A stretch of DNA of 28,546 nt. Source: an uncultured Terriglobus sp. (GTDB taxonomy: Bacteria > Acidobacteriota > Terriglobia > Terriglobales > Acidobacteriaceae). The notes under the pieces were generated by a model, which made no database searches, was not told where the DNA came from, and saw nothing but the letters and a program-made list of their open reading frames with translations. This document shows positions 1 through 7,311 of the stretch, in pieces; positions within the stretch are counted from its first letter, which is position 1; each line of letters starts with the position of its first letter. The DNA lies in NCBI GenBank assembly GCA_937871605.1, contig CALMRM010000165.1, positions 1 to 28,546 of the forward strand, written 5' to 3'. The position numbers and the translations under genes were made by a program.

Positions 1-734
1 TAGTTGAACGAGTTTTCGATGAAATAGTCGATCTTGCCCTTGAGGTTGAGGACCGCCTGGCCGATGTGGATCAGCTCGGTCGCGCCCTCGCCGACGATGT
101 GGACGCCGAGCAGGCGGCGCGTCTTGATCGAGAAAATCATCTTCATCATGCCGGTATCGAGCCCGGCAGCGGCAAGTGCGTCGGCATTGGGTCGCCCGCC
201 CCGGTGCAGCGAGGTCGACTCATCCAGCGAAATGATTTGTGAGACCTTGTCGCTGCGCATCACGGTGAGCTGCGTTTCGTTGATGGCGGTAATGCGGCCC
301 GCGATGTAGGTTTTGCCCAGGTTTGCCTTGGCTTTTGCCACTTCCGCTGCGCTGATGTCCATCACCATCATGGCGTGAAGCTCGTGCTTGTCGGCGTCGG
401 GCACGCCCATGGCTACAACTTCATCGCCAGCCTTGATGCCTGCAATGGTGCCCGCCTCGCCGTCGCGCCGCACGCGGGTATTGTCCGTGCTGACAATCGT
501 CCAGGCCTGGCCCTCGTCCGTCTTGAGTTGCACGCTGCTGCCGTTCACCGCGGTCACTGTACCGCGAATGCCGCCGCCGCGCCGCCCGCCGGGACCACCT
601 GAGCCACGGCGCATCTGCACATCGGGCTGGGGCTGCTGGTCGCCGCCGCTGTTGGCGTTTTGCGCGTGTGCGGCGTAGCCGCACGCAGCAGATAGGGCGG
701 TGCAGAGAACGGCAGACTGCCAGGCGAGCTTCAT
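1..734 (-). CDS. Chimeric ORF: DUF5666-like secreted protein joined in frame to SthA-type C-terminus (partial)
   Basis: This reading frame is open from an ATG at 734 to the window edge, giving 244 codons, so its 3' end is missing. An AAGGA ribosome site lies about 12 bases upstream. Residues 1-25 form a signal peptide ending AHAQ. A Gly/Arg-rich stretch follows, then two beta-rich repeats (about 55-130 and 138-180) with motifs GTVTAVNGSSVQL and GRITAINETQLTV, as in DUF5666-like acidobacterial secreted proteins. From about residue 191 the protein switches to the dimerisation-domain tail of soluble pyridine nucleotide transhydrogenase or dihydrolipoamide dehydrogenase (KTRRLLGVHIVGEGATELIH, then DYFIENSFNY). 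The FAD/NAD domains of such an enzyme are absent. A secreted N-terminus on a cytoplasmic flavoenzyme tail makes no biological sense, so a chimeric contig end or a recent rearrangement is likely. The first 190 residues are probably genuine. Confidence 0.6.
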   Translation of the reverse strand, partial: MKLAWQSAVLCTALSAACGYAAHAQNANSGGDQQPQPDVQMRRGSGGPGGRRGGGIRGTVTAVNGSSVQLKTDEGQAWTIVSTDNTRVRRDGEAGTIAGIKAGDEVVAMGVPDADKHELHAMMVMDISAAEVAKAKANLGKTYIAGRITAINETQLTVMRSDKVSQIISLDESTSLHRGGRPNADALAAAGLDTGMMKMIFSIKTRRLLGVHIVGEGATELIHIGQAVLNLKGKIDYFIENSFN

Positions 735-824
735 GGGGTTCCGGTCCTTGCGCGAGGGTCGCGTGCTAGTAGAGACGCGGGTTCTCAGCAAAAGATGCGC
801 TGCAGCCGCCGGGCATGAGTGGCT

Positions 825-833
825 TGGTACACT
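825..833 (+). promoter_or_regulatory. Possible extended -10 element for the OPT operon
   Basis: The sequence TGGTACACT matches an extended -10 box (TGN plus TACACT) and lies about 25 bases before the ATG at 858. The ribosome site AGGAG is at 849-853. No convincing -35 hexamer is seen. It sits in the 123-base gap between two divergently oriented genes. Weak call. Confidence 0.25.
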
Positions 834-857
834 CGCTCAGCCTTTTACAGGAGCACC

Positions 858-3329
858 ATGGCCACCACGACCACGCCGCCACCGACGTTCAAATCCTTTG
901 TGCCCGCGCACGAAACACGGCCGGAGCTGACCGTCCGGGCCATCCTGATCGGCGCGGTCTTCGGCGTGCTCTTCGGCGCGGTGACGGTCTATGTGGGCCT
1001 GCGCGCCGGGCTCACCGTGGCGGCGTCTATCCCCATCTCGGTGTTGTCGATTTCCATTCTGCGGGTGCTGGGCCGGTCTTCGATTCTGGAAAACAACATC
1101 GTTCAGACCACCGGCAACGCGGGCCAGAGCATCGCCAGCGGCGTCATTTTTACGCTGCCCGCGCTTATCTTTCTGGGCTTTGACCTGGAGTACGCGCGCA
1201 TCTTTGCGCTGGCGCTGTTTGGCGGCTGGCTTGGCGTGCTGTTCATGATTCCGCTGCGGCGGCAACTCATCGTGGAGGAGCACGGGACGCTGCTGTACCC
1301 CGAGGGCACGGCCTGCGCCGACGTGCTGATGGCAGGCGAGCGCGGTGGCGCGTTCGCGTCTTTTTTTTTTATTGTTATGGGGATTTGCTAGATCTACACG
1401 CTGTTTCAGAACGACAACCTGCTGGGCCTGTGGCCCGCCACGCCCACCAAGGACTTCGACCTGGGGCCGCAGCACCTGCTGCGCGGCGGCAGCGTGCGGG
1501 CAGACGCTACGCCGGAGTACCTGGGCGTGGGCTACATCATCGGCGTGCGCATCGCGGGCGTCATGCTGGCGGGTGGCGTGTTCAGCTGGCTGGTGCTGAT
1601 GCCTGCGATCTACTTCTTCGGCTCACACCTGAGCGCACCGCTGTACCCCGGTACCACGCTCATCCGCGACATGAGCCCCAGCGACCTGTGGCGCACGTAT
1701 ATCCGGCCCATGGGCGCGGGCGCCGTAGCTGCTGCGGGCTGCCTTACGCTGCTGCGCACGCTGCCGACGATCGCGGGCGCGCTCACTGGCTCGTTCCGCG
1801 CCAAGAAGAACGCGGCAACCACCACCCCTTTGTCATCCCGCAGCGCAGCGGAGGGATCTGCAGTTCAGCCGGAAGCGGCAACAACGCTCGCCACAAGCGC
1901 AGCAGCAAAGACGCCGCGCACCAGCCACGACCTGCCCAACAGCTTCGTCTACGGCGGCTCCGTGCTGCTGGTCGCTATCATGTGGGCCTTTCTCCAGTTC
2001 AAGCCGGTGCCCGGCGCGCAGGTGGGCGCGCTGGCAAATCTGGCGGCGGCGCTGCTCGTCGTGGTCTTCGGATTCCTCTTCGTCACCGTCAGTTCGCGCA
2101 TCGTGGGCATCGTCGGCTCTTCTGCTAGCCCGGTCAGCGGCATGACCATCGCCACGCTGATGGCGACGGCAGCCATCTTCCTGGTGAAGGGCTGGACGGC
2201 ACCGGCGTTCGGTGCGCTGGCCATCACCATTGGCGGCGTGGTCTGCATCGCAGCCTCAAACAGCGGCGACACCGCGCAAGACCTGAAGACGGGCTACATC
2301 ATCGGCGCAACGCCGTGGAAGACGCAGCTGGCCGTCATGATCGGCGTGGTGGTTAGCACGTTCGTTATCGGGCTGACGCTGAATGGCATGAACAAGGGGC
2401 TGGAGAGCTTCCGCCAGATGCCGAGTCCGATCGCGCTGAACACTGCTGCCTTGCCCGAGGGCCTGCAGGACCGCGGTGCGTTCCCGCGCGCGCACCTCGC
2501 CATGGTGGACCCGCACGATAGAGCCCGGCGGGTGGAGGTCAGCAACGCCACTCGCTACGAACTGATCAACGCCATCGGCTCGCCCACGCTGGAAGATGGC
2601 AAATACTTGTTGAACCGCGCCACGGGCAGGCTTGAGATCCAGTGGATCCAGGGCATTGGCAGCGAAAAGGCAGCCGCGCCGCAGGGTCGCCTGATGGCGA
2701 CGGTCATCAACGGCATCCTGAGCCGCAAACTGCCGTGGTCGCTGGTCTTGCTGGGCGTGGCGCTGGTGCTGGCGGTGGAGCTGCTGGGCGTCCGCTCGCT
2801 GACGCTGGCCGTGGGGGCGTACCTGTCGATTGCCACGACGCTGGCCATCTTTGTGGGCGGCGTGGTGCGCTGGATGGCCGATGCGGCTGTTGCCAAGGCG
2901 CTGGAACGCGACCGCGTCATCCGGTCACAGCTTGCCGCCGATGCGCTTGCAGCCGCACCCTCCGGTGCCGTAGTTGCCGTGCTGAGCGAGGAGCAGTTAC
3001 TCCGCGGGGATGTGACCGGGCTGCTGCAAGGGGGCGGCTTTACCGTAGACGAGCAGGAGGCCGCGCTGACCGGCAATGAGGCATTCACCGACCTCGAAAA
3101 CGACGAAATCAGCCCCGGCTCACTCTTTGCCAGTGGACTGATTGCGGCAGGCGGCATCATGGGCCTGCTAGGCGTGGCCATCCGGCTGTACGAGTCAGCC
3201 ACGGAAAAGACGATGCCTCGCTTCAGCGAACACAATCCCTTGCACCACGACCCGGTCAGCGTGCTGATGTTCGCGCTGCTGGCCTTTGCCCTGTACTACT
3301 TCGCCAAGAAGCCCATGGAGACGAAGTGA
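858..3329 (+). pseudogene. OPT-family oligopeptide transporter, interrupted by one in-frame TAG
   Basis: This encodes a polytopic inner-membrane transporter of the OPT (oligopeptide transporter) family, whose members carry small peptides, glutathione or metal chelates. The start is ATG 858, behind AGGAG at 849-853. The N-terminal part has the family's first membrane segments and the GNAGQSIASG and GERGG motifs. Downstream come NSGDTAQDLKTGYIIGATPW and a C-terminal membrane segment ending FAKKPMETK. Codon 178 (1389-1391) is TAG, but the same frame continues on both sides with family-like sequence (MGIC stop IYTLFQNDNLLGLWP), so a single nonsense change rather than a frameshift breaks it. Just before lies a run of ten T (1361-1370) in an unusually AT-rich patch. 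Total length would be 823 codons. It is either a real pseudogene or a base error; the rest shows no decay. The stop overlaps the next gene by four bases. Confidence 0.8.
1825..1865 (+). repeat. Possible acidobacterial dispersed repeat copy inside the OPT gene
   Basis: The stretch contains TTTGTCATCCCGCAGCGCAG followed by CGGAGGGATCTGCAG. This resembles, from memory, a short dispersed element common in Acidobacteria with the form TTTGTCATTCCGAGCGNAGC then GAGGAATCTGC. It falls in a hydrophilic loop of the transporter (PLSSRSAAEGSAVQ) and keeps the frame open. Only one copy occurs in this window, so repeat status is inferred from recall and not shown by the sequence itself. Confidence 0.4.
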
Positions 3330-3787
3330 ACGCGCCTTGGTACCTCCAACACTGGACCGGCCTGAAAGATGTTGCGACTTTGACCGTGATTACGGTCAGC
3401 GCGTGCGTCGGCTTGTTCACGTATATCCGAAGCGTACGGACACGGCGGGCGGAATCCTTGATCGCGCTGCATAAGAGTTTCTTTGTCGATGGCACCTACA
3501 CCGTTGTGCGCGAGAGCCTGGATGACGATTCCGAGAAAGGAGAGGCTGCCCGCGAGGCAATGGTTGCAGCACCCGGTCCCGGACCGGACCTGATCAACTT
3601 CCTCAACTTCTTTGAACTGGTGGCCTATTTCGAAACGCTGGGTGCCTACCAGCAAAAAGACGTCGAAGCCCTCCTGGGCTATTACCTGCGACTGCTGAAG
3701 CGTTCCGGTTCGGTGTATCGATACATTTGCGATCAGCAAAATGATTTCGAGCACCTGAACGCTCTGCTTGCTAAACTCAGCACATGA
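3326..3787 (+). CDS. Membrane-anchored protein of unknown function (153 aa, DUF4760-like)
   Basis: The gene begins at GTG 3326, overlapping the OPT stop by four bases (GTGA), which points to translational coupling. Residues about 14-34 form a single membrane segment (DVATLTVITVSACVGLFTYI), followed by a basic RSVRTRR stretch that should face the cytoplasm. The remaining roughly 115 residues are soluble and helical, with an aromatic patch NFLNFFELVAYFETLG at about 91-106. The layout of one N-terminal helix plus a helical cytoplasmic domain resembles DUF4760-type proteins, but this is only a resemblance. No catalytic motif is visible. It overlaps the following gene by four bases (ATGA), so the two are almost certainly co-transcribed. 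Confidence 0.7.
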   Translation: MNAPWYLQHWTGLKDVATLTVITVSACVGLFTYIRSVRTRRAESLIALHKSFFVDGTYTVVRESLDDDSEKGEAAREAMVAAPGPGPDLINFLNFFELVAYFETLGAYQQKDVEALLGYYLRLLKRSGSVYRYICDQQNDFEHLNALLAKLST

Positions 3788-4146
3788 GGAACGGCCTGTT
3801 CGTCTACGGCACGTTGCACCCTGACTGTGCCCCGGAAGAGATCCGTGATGTTGTGGAGCAGATGAAGCCCATGGGTACCGGTACGGTGCTGGGTGAAGTA
3901 CACGACATGGGGGAGTATCCGGCACTTGCGCCAAAGGGTCGACGGAAGCCTGTTCGCGGTTCGCTGTTCGCACTTCCTGATCATCCAGAGGCGCTGCGCA
4001 AGCTGGATGCCTACGAGGAGTTCGATCCGCAGCAACCCGAAACAAGCCTGTTCCGCCGCAGAAAGCGGGTCGTAACGCTTTCAGATGGCCGCAAAGAGCG
4101 CCACTGGGTTTACGTTTACAACCGGGAGTTGCCTGCGGCCAGTTGA
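3784..4146 (+). CDS. Gamma-glutamylcyclotransferase-like (GGCT/AIG2 fold) protein
   Basis: A 120-residue protein of the GGCT-like/AIG2 fold, whose members cleave gamma-glutamyl amines or peptides to release 5-oxoproline. The substrate-loop signature YGTL is at residues 8-11 (LFVYGTLHPD), and the expected acidic residue lies in KLDAYEEFDP (E78/E79). The size matches single-domain bacterial members. It starts at ATG 3784, overlapping the preceding stop (ATGA). Its place in an operon with an OPT transporter suggests a role in processing imported gamma-glutamyl compounds or glutathione, but that is inference. The exact substrate cannot be told from sequence. Confidence 0.85.
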   Translation: MRNGLFVYGTLHPDCAPEEIRDVVEQMKPMGTGTVLGEVHDMGEYPALAPKGRRKPVRGSLFALPDHPEALRKLDAYEEFDPQQPETSLFRRRKRVVTLSDGRKERHWVYVYNRELPAAS

Positions 4147-4170
4147 GCCCGGCACTCCGCCGGAGTCCCA

Positions 4171-5010
4171 TTGAACCAGGTCCGAGACCTCTTCCGCCGC
4201 ACCAGCCTCCTGTTCGTCAGGTACCCAATTCTGTGGCTGCCGCTGGTGCTGGCCGACACCTTGCGCACACTGTTGCAGTCGTTTGCCCAACCGCTGACGC
4301 GTGGCGCGCTGCTGGCGGCTGCGCCGCGGTCGTCCATTACGGGCGGCATCGCCGGGCCGCCCGCGCAGTGGAAGGTGGAGCTGATTGTCGGCGGCATCGG
4401 CTTTGCCGCGGTGGCGCTGGGGCTTTTGCTGCTGCTATACGCGCTGGGCGTGGTGGCGGGGGCGGTGCGGCCCGAGCGGAGCGTTGACCGGCAGCAACCG
4501 GAACTGCATTTCGAGATCCCCGTGGGGCTGGGCGCGGCCTGGGTGCAGATTGCCGGCTTGGCGCTGCTCTTCTTTGTGTTTCTGGGTGAGTTTGTAAATG
4601 CCGTTGTGGTGCCCCGGACGGTGCGCGCGCACATGGCATCGTCGCACGTGCAGTGGCTCGTGTTTGCGGTAACTGCGCCTGCGTTTTTGCTGGCACTGTA
4701 CTTCGCAGTCAAGCCGCTGCGGCAGTATGTGCGGCGGGTACAGGCTGCCGCGCACACGATGGCCCCCGCTGACATAGCTGGCGAGGGTCGGCTGCCATAC
4801 TTCCTGCTGCTGGCGGCAGCTGCGGTGTGCAGCAACCTGGCTTCGCTCGGCATCGCGCTGCTGCTGCAGCGGCGGCTGGGCGCGGTGCGGTTTGCGCCAT
4901 CCGCTACGCTGCTGCTGCTCCAGGTGATGACGTCGATTGCCACGGCGCTGCCCTATGCGTATGCCATGTCCGGGTTTTCGCTGTCGCCCGCGGCTGCGGA
5001 CGCCGACTAG
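4171..5010 (+). CDS. Polytopic membrane protein of unknown function (279 aa)
   Basis: The start is TTG 4171 with GGAG at 4162-4165, 24 bases after the GGCT-like gene. The N-terminus reads as an amphipathic helix (RDLFRRTSLLFVRYPILWLP), followed by about six hydrophobic segments. These include KVELIVGGIGFAAVALGLLL, WVQIAGLALLFFVFLGEFVN, LVFAVTAPAFLLALYFAV and two C-terminal ones. The opening resembles acidobacterial membrane proteins with a DLFRR.. N-terminus, but I cannot name a family. No enzyme motif is seen. It is the last gene of the OPT-led operon and its stop overlaps the 3' end of the convergent small gene by four bases. Function unknown. Confidence 0.7.
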   Translation: MNQVRDLFRRTSLLFVRYPILWLPLVLADTLRTLLQSFAQPLTRGALLAAAPRSSITGGIAGPPAQWKVELIVGGIGFAAVALGLLLLLYALGVVAGAVRPERSVDRQQPELHFEIPVGLGAAWVQIAGLALLFFVFLGEFVNAVVVPRTVRAHMASSHVQWLVFAVTAPAFLLALYFAVKPLRQYVRRVQAAAHTMAPADIAGEGRLPYFLLLAAAAVCSNLASLGIALLLQRRLGAVRFAPSATLLLLQVMTSIATALPYAYAMSGFSLSPAAADAD

Positions 5011-5174
5011 CGGCGCACCGCGACGAACGCGTAGGTCAGGCCCACCATGCCCAGCACAATGAGCGCCATCAGCGTGCCAATGAAGTAGGCCGCGCGGCGT
5101 TCGCTCTCCGGCCCCGGCTGCGTAATGCCGAAGGTGTTGACGAACGCACGTGCCAGCAGCAGGAGAAGACCCAT
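5007..5174 (-). CDS. Small single-pass membrane protein (55 aa)
   Basis: The reading frame runs from ATG 5174 to TAG at 5009-5007, with a GGGGAGG ribosome site two to three bases before the start. The protein has a hydrophobic N-terminus (MGLLLLLARAF), a short polar middle with NTFGITQPGPESERRAAY, and a clear membrane segment (FIGTLMALIVLGMVGLTYAF) ending VAVRR. It lies 27 bases downstream of the DNA glycosylase on the same strand, so the two are likely co-transcribed. It converges on the membrane protein gene at 4171-5010, overlapping by four bases. No family is recognised; length, ribosome site and composition support it being real. Confidence 0.55.
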   Translation of the reverse strand: MGLLLLLARAFVNTFGITQPGPESERRAAYFIGTLMALIVLGMVGLTYAFVAVRR

Positions 5175-5201
5175 CGCCTCCCCAGTGTTGCACGCGGAGG
5201 C

Positions 5202-5918
5202 TTACACCGGCTGCTTGGCGGCGGCAGTTGGCTTGGCCAGGTCGCAGGCGCGCCACAGGTACCAGCTGGCGACGGAGCACCATGGGTGCCACCGCTTGGC
5301 ACGCTGTTCCATCTCGGCGGGCTTGGGCAGGTCGGCAGGGGTCACCTTGTCGGTGGGCTTCAGTTTGCCGAAGGTGAGGGCAAAGCCTTTGCGCACGCCG
5401 TAGTCGCTGGTGGGCAGCACGTCCGGCCGGCCCAGGCGAAACATCAGCATCATCTCCACGGTCCAGCGGCCAATGCCTCGCACCTGCGTGAGGTGTTCGA
5501 TAACGTCTTCGTCGGCCATGCGGCGGATGCGCGCGAGCGACGGCACGGTGCCGTCGAGCGTCTTGGCGGCCAGGTCGCGCAGGGCCAGCGTCTTGTTGGC
5601 GGAAAGGCCCGCGCCGCGCAGCTGTGCGGTGGGGCACTCCAGCAGGTGCTCCGGCGAGGGGTGCACGCCCACGCCGCAGACGCCGTGAAAGCTCTCCAGC
5701 ATGCGTGTGTGGATGGCTGCCGCAGCCTTGCCGTGCAGCTGCTGGTAGACGATCGATTCGGCCAGCGACTCAAACGGCGACAGCGCGCCGGCGATGCGCA
5801 GCCGATACGGCCCTGCCCGTTCGATCAGGCGGCGCAGCTTTGGGTCTGCCGCAGACAGTGCGGCGACCGCTCCGGCGGCGTCGTAGGGCGGTTTGCGCGT
5901 GGCACTGGGGCGGGGCAT
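5202..5918 (-). CDS. alkA: DNA-3-methyladenine glycosylase, AlkA-type HhH-GPD
   Basis: This 238-residue base-excision repair enzyme removes alkylated purines from DNA. The helix-hairpin-helix is at residues 146-155 (VRGIGRWTVE), and the catalytic aspartate is D172 in LPTSDYGVRKG, as expected for the HhH-GPD superfamily. The segment SPFESLAESIVYQQLHGKAA (47-66) is the usual AlkA core helix. The N-terminal AlkA domain is short or missing, so it resembles the shorter AlkA/MAG type rather than full E. coli AlkA. The start is ATG 5918 behind AGGAGG. The C-terminus carries the WYLWRACD motif typical of the family. It is the first gene of a two-gene minus-strand unit with the 55-residue membrane protein. 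Confidence 0.88.
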   Translation of the reverse strand: MPRPSATRKPPYDAAGAVAALSAADPKLRRLIERAGPYRLRIAGALSPFESLAESIVYQQLHGKAAAAIHTRMLESFHGVCGVGVHPSPEHLLECPTAQLRGAGLSANKTLALRDLAAKTLDGTVPSLARIRRMADEDVIEHLTQVRGIGRWTVEMMLMFRLGRPDVLPTSDYGVRKGFALTFGKLKPTDKVTPADLPKPAEMEQRAKRWHPWCSVASWYLWRACDLAKPTAAAKQPV

Positions 5919-6330
5919 TGCCTCCTGTTATAGCGCGTGTGGACCGTTACGGCCCTGGTGTGCGTGTATCGAACTCGGACCGAAGTGGACGTAATTTACA
6001 AGCGGGATGTGTCCACGCGAAGGTAGATGGATGCCGTCATCTCCTTGCCGGCCACAGGCCTGCGCGACGTGTGGTGCAAGGCTCACAGGGTGGCGAGTCG
6101 ATTATCGAAAGTAGTGCCAGGGGAAGTCACTTAGGTTGCCAAGCGCTGCAGAATTGGCGTTACCTGCGCTGGTATAGTGGCAGTGTCAGCCGAGATAAAG
6201 CCGCTTCCAGGCATGGGTAAGCGCAAGGTCTGAAGCGAAGGCGACAAGCCCTTCCGTTGATGGGAATATCACCGGTCCGACGCGTTTCCGGCGAAATGTG
6301 TTGGCGGAGTAGAGAGAGCAGGACGCACTC
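5919..6330. other. Intergenic region between alkA and the respiratory operon
   Basis: This 412-base gap separates the minus-strand alkA from the plus-strand actA. I see no convincing gene: open stretches here lack ribosome sites and family-like sequence. It should carry the promoter and a leader of about 145 bases for the act-cox operon. Apart from the extended -10 box at 6170-6178 and the ribosome site before 6331 (AGGA), no strong hairpin, riboswitch or direct repeat stands out. Confidence 0.5.
6170..6178 (+). promoter_or_regulatory. Extended -10 promoter element for act-cox operon
   Basis: TGGTATAGT fits an extended -10 (TGN followed by TATAGT, one mismatch from TATAAT). No good -35 is found at 16-18 bases, which is common for extended -10 promoters. 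Transcription would start near 6185, leaving a leader of about 145 bases before actA. It is the best candidate in the gap. Confidence 0.4.
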
Positions 6331-7311
6331 ATGGCGCAAGTTTTTGACCGCAGTTCGAACGCTCTGGCCCGCGCCGCATTGGTGCTGACGGGCTTGATCG
6401 TGGTCGCACTGGGCGTGGCGTTAAACCAGTTGCAGCGCTCCCCGTGGGTCACCCGGCAGGGCCAGCGCGCCGACCAGCCGGTGCCCTTTTCGCACCGCCA
6501 CCATGTGCAGGGCCTCGGGATCCAGTGCCAGTACTGCCACACCTCCGTGGAAAAGGCCGCGTATTCCGGCATTCCGCCCACCAAGACCTGCATCAACTGC
6601 CATGCGCAGATCTGGACCAACGCCGAGATGCTGGAGCCGGTGCGCCACAGCTGGGCGACGGGAGAATCCATCAAGTGGACCCGTGTGCACGACCTGCCGG
6701 ACTACGTGTACTTCAACCATTCCGTGCACGTGAACAAGGGTATCGGTTGCGCCAGCTGCCATGGCCGCGTAGACGAGATGCCCATCATGTACATGGAAAA
6801 TTCATTGCAGATGGAGTGGTGCCTGAACTGCCATCGCAACCCGGTCAAGAACCTGCGGCCCACTGCGGAGATCTACAACATGGCGTGGGCAGGCCCCTCG
6901 ACCATGAAGCCGGTGTGGTGCGCCGAGACGGGTAAGTTCGCGCCCACCGCGGAAGGCGTCACCTGCACCACCAAGGACCCCGGTACTGGCAACCCCTTGG
7001 TAGCCATGCTGCAGGAGCACTCCACCATGAACGGCCAGGGCATCATCCGGTCGAACGGGCCCGTGCTTTCGACCGGCAACCCGGTACGAGGTGCTTCGAA
7101 TGGCCAAGCACCGGGCGGAAGTGGTGTGCAGTTGGAGCCCAATGCGCGCAACGGCCAAGGGGACACTATGTCCGATGTGCCGGTCATGCCCATGCTGCCC
7201 GCGAGCTACCATAAGTTCACGTCGCAGGATGCGCTGGGTACCTATCTAGCGGACAAGTACCGCATTCGTACACCGCACGAGCTGCAAAGCTGCGAGGTGT
7301 GCCACCGATGA
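6331..7311 (+). CDS. actA: Alternative complex III subunit ActA, pentaheme cytochrome c
   Basis: ActA is the multiheme cytochrome subunit of alternative complex III, the menaquinol:acceptor oxidoreductase that replaces the bc1 complex. Residues 12-34 form an N-terminal membrane anchor. Five CXXCH heme sites are seen: CQYCH (66-70), CINCH (87-91), CASCH (140-144), CLNCH (164-168) and CEVCH (321-325, at the very C-terminus). The KGIGCASCHGRVDEMP and MEWCLNCHRNP blocks are typical of the family. At 326 residues it is longer than usual; the excess is a low-complexity Gly/Asn/Pro-rich stretch at about 197-285, between the fourth and fifth hemes. A candidate ribosome site AGGA lies before ATG 6331. 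It leads the operon and overlaps actB by four bases (ATGA). Confidence 0.92.
   Translation: MAQVFDRSSNALARAALVLTGLIVVALGVALNQLQRSPWVTRQGQRADQPVPFSHRHHVQGLGIQCQYCHTSVEKAAYSGIPPTKTCINCHAQIWTNAEMLEPVRHSWATGESIKWTRVHDLPDYVYFNHSVHVNKGIGCASCHGRVDEMPIMYMENSLQMEWCLNCHRNPVKNLRPTAEIYNMAWAGPSTMKPVWCAETGKFAPTAEGVTCTTKDPGTGNPLVAMLQEHSTMNGQGIIRSNGPVLSTGNPVRGASNGQAPGGSGVQLEPNARNGQGDTMSDVPVMPMLPASYHKFTSQDALGTYLADKYRIRTPHELQSCEVCHR

Noticed and set aside
1361..1370. Frameshift by slippage in the T10 run as the cause of the broken OPT gene
   Set aside because: The frame is the same before and after the run and after the stop, so a single indel would make things worse. The lesion is the TAG itself.
1389..1391. 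TAG read as pyrrolysine or otherwise recoded
   Set aside because: No pyrrolysine genes or stem-loop context are seen, and other genes in the window use TAG as a normal stop.
5927..5932. TATAAC (minus strand) as the -10 of alkA
   Set aside because: Transcription would start only two or three bases before the ATG, leaving no room for the AGGAGG ribosome site that is present.
6155..6170. Sigma-54-like promoter (TGGC and GC spaced by ten bases)
   Set aside because: Only about half of the consensus matches; the extended -10 beside it is a simpler reading.
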